NCBI RefSeq assembly: GCF_050033475.1
Contig: NZ_CP188319.1
Coordinates: 1-64,000 of the forward strand
From: Cetobacterium sp050033475
Lineage (GTDB): Bacteria; Fusobacteriota; Fusobacteriia; Fusobacteriales; Fusobacteriaceae
DNA: 64,000 nt
Reading direction: 5' to 3'
A program made the translations under genes and the position numbers. The notes beneath the pieces were generated by a model, which searched no databases, was not told the DNA's origin, and was given only the letters and a program-made list of their open reading frames with translations. Shown here piece by piece: positions 1 through 8,379 of the stretch. How positions within the stretch are numbered: position 1 is the stretch's first letter; every line of letters begins with the position of its first letter.

Positions 1-120
1 CACATTCGCTTCCGCGAACATAAATTATACTATCATACTTTTTTTTTGACGTCAATATTTTTTTTAAAAAAATTTATTTATATTCTTATTTTTTTTGATA
101 TAATAATTCTGGAGGTATTT

Positions 121-870
121 ATGGAATTAAAAAATGAAAAAGAAGCAATAATAGATTTATTAAAAAAAGAAGGACTAAAAATAATTCAAAGAAGTGATTA
201 TTTTAATTTTTCTTTAGATTCACTTTTAATAGCAGAGTTTTTAACAATTACAAAAAATACAAAAAAAATTGTGGATTTAGGTACTGGTAACGGTTCTATT
301 CCTCTTTTCCTTTCTAAAAGAACAAAAGCTCATATAACTGGTTTTGAAATTCAAGATGTTTCTGCTGACTTAGCAAAAAGAAATATTGCTCTAAATAATT
401 TAGAAAATCAAATTTCAATAGTACATGATGATATGAAAAATTGGAGAAATCATATACAGCCTTGCTCTCAAGATGCTGTAATAACAAATCCTCCATTTTT
501 TAAATACACAGGTAATGAAGAACTTTTAAATGATTTAAATCAATTGACCCTTGCTAGACATGAAATAACTATCAATTTAGATCAATTAATTTCTACAGCT
601 GCAGGACTTTTAAAAGATAGAGGGGGATATTTTGCAATGGTTCATAGACCCGATAGATTAGTTGATATTATCGAAACCATGAAAAAATATTCTATTGAAC
701 CTAAAAAATTGAGATTTTGCCATTCTAAAATTGGTAAAAATGCTAAAATGATATTAATCGAAGGGGTTAAAAATGGTAGCCCTGGTGGATTAAATATTTT
801 CTCACCTTTATTTTCCCATGATGAAACTGGAAAATATTCTAAGGAAGTTCTAGATATGTTCGAAGGATAA
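121..870 (+). CDS. tRNA1(Val) N6-adenine methyltransferase-like protein (TrmN6/YfiC family)
   Basis: A 249-residue class I SAM-dependent methyltransferase. Motif I is visible as VDLGTGNGSIPL near residue 55, and the N6-adenine catalytic motif as NPPFF near residue 125. Together with the short N-terminal strand region this matches the YfiC/TrmN6 family, which methylates A37 of tRNA1(Val). The frame is open upstream to position 46, but the ATG at 121 has a GGAGG five bases before it and removes a poly-Phe/Ile stretch, so I start there. It is monocistronic, closed by the hairpin at 879-914. A TATAAT lies at 99-104 but is very close to the ribosome site. HemK-type or rRNA methylases are alternatives; the short N-terminus favours TrmN6. 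Confidence 0.8.
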   Translation: MELKNEKEAIIDLLKKEGLKIIQRSDYFNFSLDSLLIAEFLTITKNTKKIVDLGTGNGSIPLFLSKRTKAHITGFEIQDVSADLAKRNIALNNLENQISIVHDDMKNWRNHIQPCSQDAVITNPPFFKYTGNEELLNDLNQLTLARHEITINLDQLISTAAGLLKDRGGYFAMVHRPDRLVDIIETMKKYSIEPKKLRFCHSKIGKNAKMILIEGVKNGSPGGLNIFSPLFSHDETGKYSKEVLDMFEG

Positions 871-878
871 TATTAATG

Positions 879-914
879 AAAAAAGCCGCTGAAATTACTC
901 AGCAGCTTTTTTTT
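879..914. terminator. Bidirectional intrinsic terminator
   Basis: Inverted repeat AAAAAGC-GCTGA / TCAGC-GCTTTTT with a short A-rich loop, flanked by A and T runs. It lies between the convergent methyltransferase and amino-acid permease genes and can serve both strands. Confidence 0.85.
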
Positions 915-2265
915 ATATATTTTCAAAAATTAATTCCTTATTCTTTTTTCTTTCTAAATAGGAATACATTGGTAGTCCCAATAGAGATATTACTATTGCT
1001 CCTATGGAATACATTGGCATATTAAAAAAAGTAGAAACAATTACATAAACTCCACCAACTGTAGCTATAATTGGAGTTATTGGATAAAGAGGAACCTTAT
1101 ATTCTCTTTTTAAACCTGGTTCTTTCTTTCTTAATAGAACAACTCCCACAAAGGCCAATACATAAAATATCCAAATAACAAACATTGTCATATCTGCCAA
1201 AAGATCAAACTTTCCTGTAAAACAAAATAAAACAGAAGTTATTAAAAAGAATATTGCAGAATTTAAAGGTGTCTTTAATTTATTATTAACTTTACCTAAG
1301 ATATTTGAATATGGCAACATTCCCTCTGTAGCCATGGCATATGGTACTCTAATACTTGTAAGCATATAGCCATTTATACTTCCAAAAATCGATAGAAGTA
1401 TTGCCACTGCCACTATTTTTTCTCCCATATCTCCAAATAAAATTCTCGCCACATCATTGGCCGGTGTAGCTGTATATGCTAGTTTATCCCAAGGTAATAC
1501 CATTAAAAATGCTATATTGATTGCAGTATAAACTATTACAATTAATAATAATCCTAAAAATATTGCCTTTGGTAGATTTTTTCCTGGATTTTTTACTTCT
1601 CCAGCTAGGGTTCCACAACCTATCCACCCATCATAGGCAAACATTATTGCAGTCATAACTCCACCTAAAGCCACAAATAAACTTTTCCCATGACTTGGAT
1701 GCATATTTATAATAGGAGTCATATGATGAGTTCCATTTTTTACTCCAAAAAATAATCCATAAATTATTATTATAAATATTGGAAGTAATTTTCCAATGGT
1801 AGAAACAATTTGAATCTTTCCACCTAAACTTGATGAAATACTATTTAAAATCCCTAAAAATATAATTGTTCCAATCCCCAGAGGAATATCATATTTTAAA
1901 GGATCCAATCCTAAAAATATTGCCAACTGACTTCCAAAAACTATTCCCAAAGCTGCCATTGTTGCTGGAAGATAAATTACAACCTGTGTCCATCCATAAA
2001 TATATCCCATTTTTTTCCCAAATACACGCTCTATCCATGATATCATAGCCCCTGTTTCTGGTATTGCAGCACCTAATTCTGCTACCGTTAACCCTGCAGC
2101 TAAAGAAATTATTCCTGCTACTATCCATAATATCAATCCTATACCTGGAGCCTCTGTTAAAGAAAATACTGTATTCGCTCTAACAAAAATTCCCGATCCT
2201 ATTACCATTCCAACCACTGTTGTGAATACTGTAAAAAAACCAAAACTTTTTTCTAACTTCTCCAT
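913..2265 (-). CDS. APC-superfamily amino-acid permease (SteT/LAT-like)
   Basis: About 450 residues with roughly twelve hydrophobic segments and the APC helix-1 signature GMVIGSGIF close to the N-terminus, followed by the AELGAAIPETGA region. These mark an amino acid-polyamine-organocation transporter, closest in feel to the SteT/L-type exchangers; the substrate cannot be read from sequence. The frame opens seven codons earlier at 2286, but those codons contain AAGGAG placed six bases before the ATG at 2265, so 2265 is the likely start. It is transcribed alone, from the minus-strand promoter at 2295-2323, and diverges from the L,D-transpeptidase-like gene across a perfect dyad. Confidence 0.85.
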   Translation of the reverse strand: MEKLEKSFGFFTVFTTVVGMVIGSGIFVRANTVFSLTEAPGIGLILWIVAGIISLAAGLTVAELGAAIPETGAMISWIERVFGKKMGYIYGWTQVVIYLPATMAALGIVFGSQLAIFLGLDPLKYDIPLGIGTIIFLGILNSISSSLGGKIQIVSTIGKLLPIFIIIIYGLFFGVKNGTHHMTPIINMHPSHGKSLFVALGGVMTAIMFAYDGWIGCGTLAGEVKNPGKNLPKAIFLGLLLIVIVYTAINIAFLMVLPWDKLAYTATPANDVARILFGDMGEKIVAVAILLSIFGSINGYMLTSIRVPYAMATEGMLPYSNILGKVNNKLKTPLNSAIFFLITSVLFCFTGKFDLLADMTMFVIWIFYVLAFVGVVLLRKKEPGLKREYKVPLYPITPIIATVGGVYVIVSTFFNMPMYSIGAIVISLLGLPMYSYLERKKNKELIFENI

Positions 2266-2294
2266 CTCACGCTCCTTAAAATTCAATCTTTCTT

Positions 2295-2323
2295 ATATTA
2301 CAAAAATTGAATCATCCTGTCAA
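2295..2323 (-). promoter_or_regulatory. Promoter of the amino-acid permease
   Basis: On the minus strand TTGACA (2318-2323) is separated by 17 bases from TAATAT (2295-2300). The -35 box overlaps the dyad at 2319-2340. Confidence 0.75.
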
Positions 2324-2340
2324 TTATAAATATAATTGAC
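2319..2340. promoter_or_regulatory. Perfect 10+2+10 dyad between divergent promoters (putative operator)
   Basis: GTCAATTATA, then AA, then TATAATTGAC: a perfect inverted repeat. Its ends coincide with the -35 boxes of both divergent promoters (permease on minus, L,D-transpeptidase-like gene on plus). The position suits a dimeric repressor that would shut both promoters. No regulator gene is adjacent, so this is inference from symmetry and placement. Confidence 0.5.
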
Positions 2341-2364
2341 TTTAATATATTTTCTTTTTATAAT
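2336..2364 (+). promoter_or_regulatory. Promoter of the L,D-transpeptidase-like gene
   Basis: TTGACT (2336-2341), 17-base spacer, TATAAT (2359-2364): a near-consensus housekeeping promoter 27 bases ahead of the ATG. Confidence 0.8.
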
Positions 2365-2391
2365 TTTAGTAAACAAAAAAGGAGATGATCT

Positions 2392-3030
2392 ATGAAAAAA
2401 TTTGCTTTTATACTTTCTATTATAATGTCAAGTTTTACTTACGCTTTAGATACTTCTGATACTTTATATAAAGAAATGAAATTAGAAAATTATCTTAATA
2501 AAGATGTTTTCAATATGGCCATAAAAGGGTTTAATAAAATTAAAGATCGTAGAAATAATATTTTGACTATAATCGATTATACAAAACCCTCCACAGAAAA
2601 AAGATTTTTAGTTTTAGATTTAGATAAAAAAACAGTTCTTTATGATACCTATGTAACCCATGGAAAAAATAGTGGGAAAATTATGGCAATTAATTTTTCC
2701 AATACAATGAACTCCTATAAAAGTTCCCTTGGATTTTTTTTAACAGAAAGAGATGGTTATATGGGAAGCAATGGTTATTCCTTAAGAATGAAGGGGTTAG
2801 AGCCAGGAATAAATTCCAATGCCTTCGCTAGAAATATTGTTATCCATGGAGCAGACTATGCCAAACCAGAATATATGACCCATATGGGATTTTTAGGAAG
2901 AAGTTTAGGATGTCCCTCTGTACCTACGGAGCTTTCTCATCCTATTATAGATACTATTAAAGATAAAACAGTTTTATTTATTATAGGAAATGATGATAAA
3001 TATTTATCCTATTCAAATTTAATTAAATAA
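2392..3030 (+). CDS. Exported YkuD_2-type L,D-transpeptidase-fold protein
   Basis: A 212-residue protein with a Sec signal peptide (MKK, hydrophobic core, cleavage near TYA-LD). The C-terminal half carries IHGADYA and then GRSLGCPSVP, the His and Cys motifs of the murein L,D-transpeptidase catalytic family (Pfam YkuD_2). It should act in the periplasm on cell-wall peptides, either cross-linking or trimming. The ATG follows AAGGAG closely. It is monocistronic, with a consensus promoter and its own terminator. The family is assigned from the motifs; the reaction on this organism's peptidoglycan is not known. Confidence 0.8.
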   Translation: MKKFAFILSIIMSSFTYALDTSDTLYKEMKLENYLNKDVFNMAIKGFNKIKDRRNNILTIIDYTKPSTEKRFLVLDLDKKTVLYDTYVTHGKNSGKIMAINFSNTMNSYKSSLGFFLTERDGYMGSNGYSLRMKGLEPGINSNAFARNIVIHGADYAKPEYMTHMGFLGRSLGCPSVPTELSHPIIDTIKDKTVLFIIGNDDKYLSYSNLIK

Positions 3031-3034
3031 TTTT

Positions 3035-3069
3035 AAAAAGAAATGATCCTTTTCATTTCTTTTTTTTTG
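3035..3069 (+). terminator. Intrinsic terminator
   Basis: AAAAAGAAATGA, five-base loop, TTCATTTCTTTTTTTT directly after the L,D-transpeptidase-like stop codon. Confidence 0.8.
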
Positions 3070-3088
3070 TTTTTGATACATTATTATA

Positions 3089-3116
3089 TTGACTTTTTCA
3101 AAAAAAGGAATATATT
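3089..3116 (+). promoter_or_regulatory. Promoter of preT-preA
   Basis: TTGACT (3089-3094), 16-base spacer, TATATT (3111-3116). The transcript would start about 30 bases before the AAGGAGG ribosome site. Confidence 0.7.
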
Positions 3117-3152
3117 CAGAGTGTAGGTCTTATATATCAAGGAGGTTCACAT

Positions 3153-4346
3153 ATGGAAAAAAAGTACAATGATGAATTGGAGCAATGCTACACTCCTTTG
3201 CTTGCCATTGAAGAGGCTGCAAGGTGTCTTCTTTGCAACGATGCCCCTTGCTCTCAGTCTTGCCCAGCAGGAACTGACCCAGGGAAATTTATTCGATCTC
3301 TACGTTTTAGAAATCTAAAAGGTGCCATAGAGACCATTAGAACTAACAATATTTTAGGGAGCTCTTGCTCACGTATCTGCCCCACTGAAAAATACTGTCA
3401 GCTCGCATGTAGCAGAACAGCAATTGACAAGCCCATCGAAATTGGAAAACTTCAACAATTTTTAACAGACTATGAAAAGAAAATTAATTTTAAAGCTTTA
3501 AAACCTATACCACTTACTAAGGAAAAAATCGCTATTATTGGATCTGGTCCATCTGGTTTAACAGCTGGTGCTCAGTTAGCAAAGGAAGGATACAAAGTTA
3601 CTATTTTTGAAAAAAAAGATAAATTTGGTGGTTGGTTACAATATGGTATTCCTCCATTTCGTTTAGGAGAAGATATCATAGACTATGAAATAGATTTAAT
3701 TAAAGATCTTGGTGTTACCTTTATCAACAATTGTGAATTTAATAAGGATATTACTGTTGATTCTTTAGAAAAAGAAGGGTTCAAAGCTATTTTAATAGCT
3801 ACTGGCTTTGATTACGGAAAATCTATTCCTTTATTCTCAGGAAAAGATTCTATTATTTCCGCAGTAGATTTTTTAACTCTAGCAAAAACTTCTAAGGAAC
3901 AATTTAAAGTAGATAATAATATTTTAGTTATTGGTGGAGGAGATGTAGCCATGGATGCTGCCACCACTGCAAAACTTTTAGGTGCTCAAAAGGTCAAGGT
4001 TGTAGCTAGGGAAAATATGGATAACTTCCCTGCTAGCGAAAAAGAATTGTCCCTTGCAAAGGAATTAAAAATATCCATTTATGATGGATTCACTCCTTTA
4101 GAATATACAAACAATAAAATAACATTCATTAACGAAGAGAAAGATACCTTAGTTCTTTCCCCTGATAAAATAATTTTAGCTCTTGGACAAAAATCTTCTC
4201 TACCAGAAAATATTTTAAATCTAAAAAAAGATAATATATTTTTCAGTGGAGATTTAGTTCCTGGAGATAAGACAGTAGTTTATAGTATTAAAACTGGTAA
4301 GGAAATTGCACAAAAAATAATTTCTTACTTAGGAGGGGATAGATAA
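3153..4346 (+). CDS. preT: NAD-dependent dihydropyrimidine dehydrogenase subunit PreT
   Basis: A 397-residue flavoprotein of the GltD/PreT type. The N-terminus (about residues 25-90) has the Cys clusters CLLCNDAPC, CPAGTDP and CSRICPTEKYC that bind Fe-S. An FAD-binding GSGPSGL follows near residue 130, then GGWLQYGIPPFRL, and an NAD(P) motif GGGDVAMD near 265. Its stop codon shares a base with the preA start (TAATG), so the two are translationally coupled. PreT is thought to pass electrons from NADH to PreA for reduction of uracil and thymine. Without preA beside it one would call it a glutamate-synthase small-subunit homologue. Confidence 0.9.
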   Translation: MEKKYNDELEQCYTPLLAIEEAARCLLCNDAPCSQSCPAGTDPGKFIRSLRFRNLKGAIETIRTNNILGSSCSRICPTEKYCQLACSRTAIDKPIEIGKLQQFLTDYEKKINFKALKPIPLTKEKIAIIGSGPSGLTAGAQLAKEGYKVTIFEKKDKFGGWLQYGIPPFRLGEDIIDYEIDLIKDLGVTFINNCEFNKDITVDSLEKEGFKAILIATGFDYGKSIPLFSGKDSIISAVDFLTLAKTSKEQFKVDNNILVIGGGDVAMDAATTAKLLGAQKVKVVARENMDNFPASEKELSLAKELKISIYDGFTPLEYTNNKITFINEEKDTLVLSPDKIILALGQKSSLPENILNLKKDNIFFSGDLVPGDKTVVYSIKTGKEIAQKIISYLGGDR

Positions 4347-5587
4347 TGTTTAAAAAAGATCTTTCTATAAATTTTTTAGGTGTTCATTTTGAAAATCCAT
4401 TTTTACTTTCATCTTCTCCAGTTGGAAATTGCTATGAGATGTGTGCAAAATCTTTAGATGTAGGTTGGGGTGGAGTTGTTTTTAAAACCATTGGATTTTT
4501 TCAACCCAGTGAAGTTTCTCCACGTTTTACTGAATTAAGAAAAGAAAATACTCCTTTTATTGGATTTAAAAATATGGAACAAATTGCAGAGCATCCCCTT
4601 GAGGAAAATTTAAAAGCTCTAAGAGATTTAAAAAATAATTATCCAAATAAAGTTATTATTGCCTCAATCATGGGAGCAAATGAAAAGGAATGGGAAGACT
4701 TAGCAAAATTAGTTACTGAAGCTGGAGCAGATATGATTGAATGTAATTTCTCATGTCCTCAAATGACAAGTCATGAAATGGGGTCCGATGTCGGACAAAA
4801 TCCTGCCCTAGTAAAAAAATATTGCCAAGCTGTAAAAAGAGGTAGCTCTTTACCAGTTCTTGCAAAAATGACTCCAAATATTGGACATATGACTGAACCT
4901 GCCTTGGCTGCCCTTGAAGGAGGAGCTGATGGAATTGCTGCTATTAACACTGTTAAATCAATAACAGATATTGATTTAGATAAACTTATTGGTTTACCTA
5001 TTGTAAATGGAAAATCCTCTGTATCTGGTTATTCAGGTAAGGCTGTAAAACCAATTGCCCTAAGATTTCTTCATGAATTAAAAACAAATTCTAAAACTAA
5101 AAATGCTCCTATCAGTGGAATGGGAGGAATTGAAACTTGGGAAGATGCCCTTGAATTTATTCTAATGGGAGCAAGTACCCTACAAGTTACAACTGCAATA
5201 ATGCAATATGGATATAGAATCGTAGAGGATTTAATCAGCGGACTTTCCTATTATATGGAAGAAAAAAATATTGATAAATTGGAAGATTTGGTTGGTAAGG
5301 CAATTGATAATATCATTCCTGCAGAGAATTTAGATAGAAGTTATATTGTTTATCCTAAATTTGATTCTGATCACTGTGTCCATTGTGGAAGATGTTATAT
5401 TTCTTGTTACGATGGAGGACATCAAGCACTTCTATGGGATCAAGAAAATCGTAAAATTTCCTTAGATAAAGAACGTTGTGTAGGATGTCATCTATGTGCC
5501 ACTGTGTGTCCAACTCAATGTATTTCTAAAGGTGAAATTGTTTTTAAAGATGGAAAAAATCATGATTCTAATAAAATAATACTTTAA
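4346..5587 (+). CDS. preA: NAD-dependent dihydropyrimidine dehydrogenase subunit PreA
   Basis: A 413-residue protein with a dihydroorotate-dehydrogenase-like FMN barrel (about 1-320) and a C-terminal 2[4Fe-4S] ferredoxin domain (CVHCGRCYISC and CVGCHLCATVC). SSSPVGNCYEMCAKS and NFSCPQMTSHEMGSDVG are typical of PreA. At the position of the catalytic Cys in mammalian dihydropyrimidine dehydrogenase (GLACGQDP) this protein reads GSDVGQNP; from memory the E. coli PreA does too, so this is probably normal for the bacterial subunit. With PreT it makes the NADH-linked enzyme that interconverts uracil and dihydrouracil. No dihydropyrimidinase gene is next to it. Confidence 0.92.
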   Translation: MFKKDLSINFLGVHFENPFLLSSSPVGNCYEMCAKSLDVGWGGVVFKTIGFFQPSEVSPRFTELRKENTPFIGFKNMEQIAEHPLEENLKALRDLKNNYPNKVIIASIMGANEKEWEDLAKLVTEAGADMIECNFSCPQMTSHEMGSDVGQNPALVKKYCQAVKRGSSLPVLAKMTPNIGHMTEPALAALEGGADGIAAINTVKSITDIDLDKLIGLPIVNGKSSVSGYSGKAVKPIALRFLHELKTNSKTKNAPISGMGGIETWEDALEFILMGASTLQVTTAIMQYGYRIVEDLISGLSYYMEEKNIDKLEDLVGKAIDNIIPAENLDRSYIVYPKFDSDHCVHCGRCYISCYDGGHQALLWDQENRKISLDKERCVGCHLCATVCPTQCISKGEIVFKDGKNHDSNKIIL

Positions 5588-5608
5588 TCGAATATTATTG
5601 AAAATTTC

Positions 5609-5640
5609 AATAGAGGAAGGAAACTTCCTCTATTTTATTT
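5609..5640 (+). terminator. Intrinsic terminator after preA
   Basis: AATAGAGGAAG, GAAA tetraloop, CTTCCTCTATT, then a T-rich run. Confidence 0.85.
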
Positions 5641-5703
5641 ACTTGCTACAAAAGCAAATAGAATGTTAAAATATTTATAACATTACATTTATAGAGGTGA
5701 CAT

Positions 5704-6315
5704 ATGTTTTATTATTATTTAAAAGTTGGTGGACCTATTATTATAATTCTACTAATTATTTCCATAATTACTCTGGGACTTATTTTAGAAAGAATTTCAT
5801 TTTTTATTTTACACAGAGATTCTCTAGATAAATCTTTCAATAAAAATTTAAAAAATTATTTGAGAGAAAATGATTATATCGGTGCCTTAACCTATGCTAA
5901 AAAACAAAAAGGACCTGTCGGTGAAATTATTTCTGAATTTCTAAATCGTTATTGTTTTATTGGAGATTTTAAAGATCCAGATGAACTTTTAAGAGAAATT
6001 GAAATTGATGAAATGGAAAAATATGAAAAAAATATAAGTATATTAGGAATTATCGCTTATACTTCGCCTATGTTGGGTTTATTAGGAACTGTTACAGGTA
6101 TGATTCAAGCCTTTAGCAACATAGCATCAGAGGGAGCTGGAGATCCAAATATAGTAGCTGGAGGAATTTCCCAAGCACTATTGACAACTGCCTATGGATT
6201 AATCATTGCTATTCCCGCAATTGTTGCATATAATCTTTTAAATAGAAAAATAGAAAAAATCAGTGATAAAGTTGAAAAAATAACAACTTCTATTGTTAAT
6301 ATTGTAAAGAGGTAA
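5704..6315 (+). CDS. exbB: ExbB/TolQ/MotA proton-channel family protein
   Basis: A 203-residue inner-membrane protein with three hydrophobic segments (about 10-28, 117-137 and 155-180) and the family signature GLLGTVTGMIQAF followed by a GISQALLTTAYGL helix. It is first in exbB-exbD-tonB, with a 4-base gap to exbD, and supplies the proton-driven stator that energises TonB. The ATG at 5704 follows AGAGGTGA. A 7+9+7 inverted repeat (AATGTTA/TAACATT, 5662-5684) lies just upstream and could be an operator. TolQ is possible, but the tonB partner favours ExbB. Confidence 0.9.
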   Translation: MFYYYLKVGGPIIIILLIISIITLGLILERISFFILHRDSLDKSFNKNLKNYLRENDYIGALTYAKKQKGPVGEIISEFLNRYCFIGDFKDPDELLREIEIDEMEKYEKNISILGIIAYTSPMLGLLGTVTGMIQAFSNIASEGAGDPNIVAGGISQALLTTAYGLIIAIPAIVAYNLLNRKIEKISDKVEKITTSIVNIVKR

Positions 6316-6319
6316 TCCA

Positions 6320-6715
6320 ATGAAAAAAAGAAAAAAGAAAAAATCTATGTTAGCTCCAGATTTAACCCCATTAATAGATGTGGTTTTTCTTCTTCTAATA
6401 TTTTTCATGGTAGTAAGTAACTTCGATAAATATTCCAGTTTTAATTTAAAACTTCCTAAGGCTGCCCTTGAAGAAAAACAAAAAGAAAAAGAACTTCCTT
6501 CTCAATTGATAATTGATAAGGATGGAAACTATTTTATAAAAAATAATAAAAATGAAATTCCTGTTACCTTAGATAATTTTTCTGAAAAACTTTCCGGTGT
6601 AAAAGAAATTTCCATAACAGCTGATAAAAATTTAAAATACGAAGTTATTGTCCAAGCAATAGGAAAATTAAAAAATTTAGGAATTGAAAAAATAGGACTT
6701 AATTTCTATGAATAA
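6320..6715 (+). CDS. exbD: ExbD/TolR family biopolymer transport protein
   Basis: A 131-residue single-pass protein with a short basic N-terminus, one membrane helix (about 20-38) and a periplasmic domain. DLTPLIDVVFLLLIFFMV carries the Asp that takes part in proton flow in ExbD/TolR. It lies four bases after exbB, and its last eight bases overlap tonB, so the three subunits are probably made in a coordinated way. Confidence 0.9.
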   Translation: MKKRKKKKSMLAPDLTPLIDVVFLLLIFFMVVSNFDKYSSFNLKLPKAALEEKQKEKELPSQLIIDKDGNYFIKNNKNEIPVTLDNFSEKLSGVKEISITADKNLKYEVIVQAIGKLKNLGIEKIGLNFYE

Positions 6716-7439
6716 ATTTATTTTAATTTCTATAATTATACATGGAGCTCTTGCCTATAATTTTTTAAAACCTCAAAATCCAAAATTAGTTTTAAAAAAA
6801 GGTGGAACTGTGGAAGTATCTTTTTATAAAACAGGAAGTAATAGAAGTTCTGGAGAAATTGGTCAACTACCTCCTAAGGAAATTTTAGAAAATAAACAGG
6901 AAAAAGTGGAAGAAAAAAAAGAGGAAGTAAAGGAACTTCCTAAGGCAGAAATTGGAGATAAAAAAGTTACTCTTCATAAAAATAAAAAAGTTAAAAAAAA
7001 TATATCTCCTAACAAGGAGAAGCATAAAAAAACTTCTCATAAAAATAAAAACTCTTCAGAAAAAATAGATTCAAATAAAAAAATTGTTGAAAAGGTTGGT
7101 CTTGAAGGAGATGATCGTTTTACTAAGGGAAGTGACGGAGCCTATGTTGCCAGTAACTCAGAAGGAATTGAATATGAATTTATTAATATGGTTTCTCCTG
7201 ACTATCCTATTATGGCTAAAAAATTACATTATTCTGGAAAGGCCTATGTGGAAACTAAATTTTTAGTGGACTTAGATGGCCGTGTTAAAGATATAGAGAT
7301 CGTAGGTGGAATTGACAAGTTAGGTTTTAAAGAAGAATGTATAAAAGCTTTGAAACAATGGAAATTTAAACCAATTGTATATAAGGGTATTCCTATTAAG
7401 GTATATTTTTATAAGAATTTCAAATTTTATATAGAATAG
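6708..7439 (+). CDS. tonB: TonB family energy transducer
   Basis: A 243-residue protein with an N-terminal anchor (about 1-18), a long Lys/Glu-rich linker (about 55-125) in place of the Pro-rich one of enterobacteria, and a C-terminal TonB domain: SPDYPIMAKKLHYSGKAYVE, a beta segment, then ALKQWKFKP. It couples the ExbB/ExbD motor to outer-membrane receptors such as the one at 10.8-12.8 kb. The start lies inside the end of exbD. The charged linker is repetitive and may make coverage of the periplasm length-flexible. Confidence 0.92.
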   Translation: MNKFILISIIIHGALAYNFLKPQNPKLVLKKGGTVEVSFYKTGSNRSSGEIGQLPPKEILENKQEKVEEKKEEVKELPKAEIGDKKVTLHKNKKVKKNISPNKEKHKKTSHKNKNSSEKIDSNKKIVEKVGLEGDDRFTKGSDGAYVASNSEGIEYEFINMVSPDYPIMAKKLHYSGKAYVETKFLVDLDGRVKDIEIVGGIDKLGFKEECIKALKQWKFKPIVYKGIPIKVYFYKNFKFYIE

Positions 7440-7466
7440 AAAAGGGCGAAAATTTTCGCCCTTTTA
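7440..7466. terminator. Bidirectional terminator between tonB and YitT gene
   Basis: AAAAGGGCGAAAATTTTCGCCCTTTT is a near-perfect hairpin between the converging genes; it touches the stop codon of the minus-strand gene at 7464. Confidence 0.85.
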
Positions 7467-8303
7467 ATTTTGATTTATATTCTGAAATCCTTCTCCTAAA
7501 ACCTCTGCTACCTCTGTTACAGTGACAAAAGCTTTCTGATCTATATTTTTTATAATATTTTTTAATCTAAATAATTCCATTCTACTTACTACGCAATAAA
7601 TAACTTCTTTACTCTCTAGGGTGTATCCCCCTCTTCCTTGTAATAAAGTTACTCCTCTTCCCATATCATTCATTATTACTTTTCTTATATCCTCGGCCTT
7701 ATCGGTTATAATCATCACTCCCTTAGCCTTGGTAAATCCATCCTGAACAAAATCTATCATTTTTCCACAAATAAATACCGCTATTAAAGTAAACATAAAT
7801 ATTTTTTTTCCAAATAAAATTGCAACCATACATAGAACTACAAAGTCCATTGCAAACATTGCCTTTCCAACGGCTATTCCCTTATAGCTTTTTAATAATC
7901 TTGCTAAAATATCTGTTCCACCTGTTGAACCACCACAATAAAATATTATTCCAAGGCCAAGTCCTAAGGTTATTCCTCCAAATATAGAAACTAAAATTAA
8001 ATCATCCATTGGTCCTTGAATATTATGAGTAAGTTTCAATCCTAGGGTTACCATAACTGTTCCAAATAAAGTTTTATATATAAAATCTTTTCCTAGAAAT
8101 TTCCATCCGATTATAATCAATGGAATATTTATTAATAAATAAGTTAAACTAACTGAAGCTCCTGTTAAATAATAAATCATCAAAGTTATTCCTGTAACTC
8201 CACCCTCTGCCAATTTATTAGCTACAAAAAAATAATTTACCCCAAGTGCATAAAGAAAAGCTCCAAAAGCTATAAAGCAATATTCTTTTATTTTTTCTTT
8301 CAT
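7464..8303 (-). CDS. YitT family membrane protein (DUF161 plus DUF2179)
   Basis: A 279-residue protein: an N-terminal membrane part with about five hydrophobic segments containing the small-residue signatures EGGVTGI and CGGSTGGTD, and a C-terminal soluble DUF2179 domain (about 195-275) with GRGVTLLQGRGGYT. This is the standard YitT architecture, whose function is unresolved. AAGGAGAG lies six bases before the ATG. It is separated from the upstream EIIA gene by the minus-strand hairpin at 8318-8357. Confidence 0.85.
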   Translation of the reverse strand: MKEKIKEYCFIAFGAFLYALGVNYFFVANKLAEGGVTGITLMIYYLTGASVSLTYLLINIPLIIIGWKFLGKDFIYKTLFGTVMVTLGLKLTHNIQGPMDDLILVSIFGGITLGLGLGIIFYCGGSTGGTDILARLLKSYKGIAVGKAMFAMDFVVLCMVAILFGKKIFMFTLIAVFICGKMIDFVQDGFTKAKGVMIITDKAEDIRKVIMNDMGRGVTLLQGRGGYTLESKEVIYCVVSRMELFRLKNIIKNIDQKAFVTVTEVAEVLGEGFQNINQN

Positions 8304-8317
8304 ATTCTCTCCTTGTA

Positions 8318-8357
8318 AAGCAAAAGAAACTCCAAAATCCTGTGGATTTTAGAGCTT
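8318..8357 (-). terminator. Terminator after the EIIA gene
   Basis: On the minus strand CTCTAAAATCC, ACA loop, GGATTTTGGAG (one mismatch), then TTTCTTTTG. It lies between the EIIA stop and the YitT start. Confidence 0.65.
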
Positions 8358-8379
8358 CCTTATATCTATATTTTATTTT

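Noticed and set aside
1..60. TTGACGTCAA palindrome as promoter or operator of the first gene.
   Set aside because: It lies about 46 bases before the only TATAAT and does not give a sensible spacing; too little upstream sequence is available.
4781..4804. Loss of the catalytic Cys in PreA as an inactivating change.
   Set aside because: The same Val-containing motif is, as far as I recall, also present in E. coli PreA, so it is probably normal for the family.
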